NCBI GenBank assembly: GCA_002388005.1
Contig: DGLO01000083.1
Span: 1-5,970 of the forward strand
DNA length: 5,970 nucleotides
Direction of reading: 5' to 3'
Origin: Candidatus Neomicrothrix sp. UBA4542
GTDB lineage: Bacteria; Actinomycetota; Acidimicrobiia; Acidimicrobiales; Poriferisodalaceae
Shown: piece by piece, positions 4,598-5,970 of the stretch
How the letters are laid out: each line of letters opens with the position of its first letter
Position numbering within the stretch: position 1 is the stretch's first letter
Notes under the pieces: generated by a model
Databases searched by the model: none
Seen by the model: the letters and a program-made list of their open reading frames with translations, nothing else
Told to the model about the DNA's origin: nothing
Made by a program: the position numbers and the translations under genes

Positions 4598-4672
4598 GTG
4601 AAAAAGCTCCTTCTGGCGATCGTCGTCGGCGCCTTGGTGGCAATTGCCGCTCGGAAGCTGGCTGAGAACTAA
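4598..4672 (+). CDS. 24-residue hydrophobic micro-protein downstream of selC
   Basis: Too short for standard gene callers. GTG AAA AAG CTC... encodes a 24-residue peptide: basic MKK start, a hydrophobic helix (LLLAIVVGALVAIAA, residues 4-18) and a charged end RKLAEN, then TAA. AAAGGAA at 4586-4592 lies about six bases ahead of the GTG, a good ribosome binding site. The profile fits a single-pass membrane peptide, positive end inside. The N-terminal MKKLLL pattern recalls the small actinobacterial DLW-39 family, which also sits near tRNA genes, but the DLW ending is missing, so I do not assign it. It begins 56 bp after the tRNA with no terminator between, so read-through from selC is possible. 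A competing frame from ATG 4570 is arginine-rich and less likely. Confidence 0.55.
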   Translation: MKKLLLAIVVGALVAIAARKLAEN

Positions 4673-4673
4673 A

Positions 4674-4704
4674 ATCGCCTGCTGACTTCGGAAACTACCG
4701 GCGC
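4674..4704 (-). terminator. Weak candidate terminator of the sigma factor gene
   Basis: Just past the sigma factor stop the minus strand reads a T6 run, then CGCC...GGCG arms about 20 bases apart followed by ATTTT. Only four consecutive pairs form, so it would be a poor intrinsic terminator. It lies in the 39-bp gap between convergent genes, where one is expected. Confidence 0.22.
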
Positions 4705-4711
4705 AAAAAAC

Positions 4712-5662
4712 TCAAACTCCTAGGAGATCCCGAGCTCCGGTGTCACTACTTGGGTGACGAAGTTTGGACATTGCCCTGGCCTCGATCTGTCGGATCCTCT
4801 CGCGGGTGAGATTAAAGTGCTCGCCCACTTCTTCAAGAGTTCGAGGTTCCCCACGATCAAGCCCAAACCTGAGTTTTAGGATTTCCCGTTCCCGCTCGTC
4901 GAGAGGGCCAAGAAGTTTGGTGATTTCGTCGGGGAGTCGCGCGACTGCGGCAGCTTCTTCGGGATCCTCGGCGTTTCTGTCTTCCACCACATCGCCCAGT
5001 TCTGCATCCCCGTCTTCACGCAACGGTTCGGAGAGAGACAGCGGTTCCGCGGCAAAGCGAAGCGCTTCGGACACTTTGTCCTCGGGCATGTCAACCTCTA
5101 TAGCGAGCTCCGCCAGCGTCGCCGGGCGCCCGAACTTGAGTTCCAACCGAGATCGCGCTTTTTGCAGCCGCGCGAGAGTGTCGCCAGCGTGCACCGGAAG
5201 CCTGATGGTGCGGCCAGTGTTAGCGATACCTCGCGTGATTGCCTGGCGAATCCACCACGTCGCGTAGGTGGAGAACTTGAAGCCTTTGCGCCAATCGAAT
5301 TTTTCGACGGCGTGCATTAGCCCAAGGTTCCCCTCCTGGATGAGATCAAGTAGCGGCAACCCTGAAGCTTGGTATTTCTTGGCTATGGAAACTACAAGGC
5401 GAAGGTTCGATTGGACAAAGGTCCGTTCAGCTCTTTCGCCCTTTCGATCGGCTCGACGAAGTTCGCGTTTCTTCGCAACTGTTATAGGTGAACCATCGGT
5501 CATCCGCTCGGCTTCGAGTATCACCCTGGCTTCTGTGCCAGCTTCAATCTCTTGGGCGAGTCGAACCTCGTCATCTTTCGTCAGGAGCGGGTACTGACCG
5601 ATGTCGGTGAGGTATAGACGGACGAGATCTTCTTCGTCTCGTTCGACCCGATTCTTGGCCAC
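4712..5662 (-). CDS. RNA polymerase sigma-70 family factor (primary-like, group 1/2)
   Basis: A 316-residue sigma factor with all conserved regions except 1.1. Region 1.2 is at about 12-42 (DLVRLYLTDIGQYPLLTKDD). A short non-conserved segment (43-78) follows. Region 2 is at 79-146, with SNLRLVVSIAKKY, LDLIQEGNLGLMHAVEKFD and the -10-recognition helix FSTYATWWIRQAITR. Region 3 is at 147-214 and includes GRTIRLPVH. Region 4 is at 254-303, with the -35-binding helix-turn-helix LTRERIRQIEARAMSKLRHP. The near-invariant region 2.4 implies housekeeping-type -10 recognition. The length and the missing acidic region 1.1 resemble SigB/HrdA-type group 2 factors, but a compact primary sigma (SigA/RpoD) cannot be excluded. 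The start is GTG 5662, with GAGG eight bases upstream; no ATG or GTG lies further up before a stop. Wbl proteins such as those nearby bind region 4 of such sigma factors. Confidence 0.95.
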   Translation of the reverse strand: MAKNRVERDEEDLVRLYLTDIGQYPLLTKDDEVRLAQEIEAGTEARVILEAERMTDGSPITVAKKRELRRADRKGERAERTFVQSNLRLVVSIAKKYQASGLPLLDLIQEGNLGLMHAVEKFDWRKGFKFSTYATWWIRQAITRGIANTGRTIRLPVHAGDTLARLQKARSRLELKFGRPATLAELAIEVDMPEDKVSEALRFAAEPLSLSEPLREDGDAELGDVVEDRNAEDPEEAAAVARLPDEITKLLGPLDEREREILKLRFGLDRGEPRTLEEVGEHFNLTRERIRQIEARAMSKLRHPSSDTGARDLLGV

Positions 5663-5837
5663 CTGCTGACCTCTTTCCCCTGACCGATGACGACGACCCC
5701 ACAGGGTCTCCGTCCGCCGGTACGCTCGTCACGTTGCCAACACGAACTATTTCACGGACTCAAAACAATGAGCTTAATCGCTTGCCTGGAAACTATCGGC
5801 TGGAATCGCGATTTCCGACCCGCACTGCGAGTAGAAG
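5663..5837. promoter_or_regulatory. Divergent intergenic region between sigma factor and monooxygenase-like gene
   Basis: These 175 bp must carry promoters for both flanking genes. An AT-richer patch (about 5745-5800) contains minus-strand TTGTTT and AAATAG elements, but no pair has proper spacing, so I name no promoter. No strong palindrome, terminator or small gene was seen; a 29-codon frame from ATG 5768 lacks a ribosome binding site and protein-like character. Confidence 0.4.
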
Positions 5838-5970
5838 ATGACAGAACCGACAGCAATCCCTGACGGAGACCTGGAAATTGCTCTTGTTCAACTCACTTTC
5901 GATGCGAACGACGCCGAACTTCTGCTCCCCGTACTATCCAAGTATGTGGTGATGACTCGCAACCAACCCG
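5838..5970 (+). CDS. Antibiotic-biosynthesis-monooxygenase-like (ABM) protein, N-terminal part
   Basis: An open frame of 44 complete codons from ATG 5838 runs off the right edge. After a short polar start it reads EIALVQLTFDANDAELLLPV (13-32) and then LSKYVVMTRNQP (33-44). A first beta strand, a helix and the YVV-x-T/S-R-x-x-P turn match the opening of small ABM/YgiN-type dimeric alpha-beta barrel proteins common in actinobacteria. These include quinone or polyketide monooxygenases, but many have unknown substrates. The part with later strands and any active-site residues lies outside the window. The ATG is preceded by a modest purine-rich GAGTAGAAG. It is divergent from the sigma factor gene. 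Confidence 0.6.
   Translation, partial: MTEPTAIPDGDLEIALVQLTFDANDAELLLPVLSKYVVMTRNQP

Noticed and set aside
4764..5597. Long plus-strand frames opposite the sigma factor (4764-5267, 5268-5597)
   Set aside because: Serine/arginine-rich antisense shadows of a strongly conserved gene.

Overview
The window looks like a chromosomal core segment of an actinobacterium (Actinomycetota), and by resemblance most likely a lineage near Acidimicrobiia. The evidence is two WhiB-family iron-sulfur regulators, which are confined to Actinobacteria and their phages, a short actinobacterial-type TatA, an HrdB/SigB-like sigma factor, and GTG/TTG starts with intermediate to moderately high GC. The exact class is inference. 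I see no insertion sequence, phage gene, CRISPR array or integration scar.

Left part (1-3213), all on the minus strand. Read in the direction of transcription: a small uncharacterised protein (3213-2932), the nucleotidase SurE (2921-2154), a Na+/phosphate cotransporter (2061-913), a PhoU-domain protein (901-257), and the first 66 codons of an MFS-type membrane transporter (198 to the left edge). The cotransporter and PhoU protein are 11 bp apart and form a phosphate-transport pair. SurE, which releases phosphate from nucleotides, lies just upstream. The small protein is 10 bp from SurE and probably co-transcribed with it.

Middle part (3214-4225). A non-coding stretch separates the minus-strand cluster from a divergent plus-strand WhiB-like gene (3424-3696). 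That gene converges on a minus-strand tatA (3879-3712), which follows a second, WhiB2-type gene (4225-3938). Upstream of the second whiB are two adjacent palindromes. One, TGAACACCTGTTCA, fits the GAAC-N4-GTTC core of Gram-positive/actinobacterial LexA (SOS) boxes.

Right part (4226-5970). A 96-nt tRNA gene with anticodon UCA, a long variable arm and encoded CCA (4446-4541) is a selenocysteine tRNA (selC), so selenoprotein synthesis machinery should exist elsewhere in the genome. Its helices fold most naturally as 7 bp acceptor plus 6 bp T stem, instead of the usual bacterial 8+5. It is followed by a 24-codon hydrophobic micro-ORF (4598-4672) with a good ribosome binding site. A primary-like sigma-70 factor lies convergently (5662-4712). 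Divergent from it, at the right edge, is the start of an antibiotic-biosynthesis-monooxygenase-like (ABM fold) protein (5838 onward).

No wholly new multi-gene system stands out. The points most worth a second look are the tRNA-Sec architecture, the possible LexA control of whiB, the selC-adjacent micro-ORF, the PhoU protein with one degenerate metal site, and the unknown gene upstream of surE.
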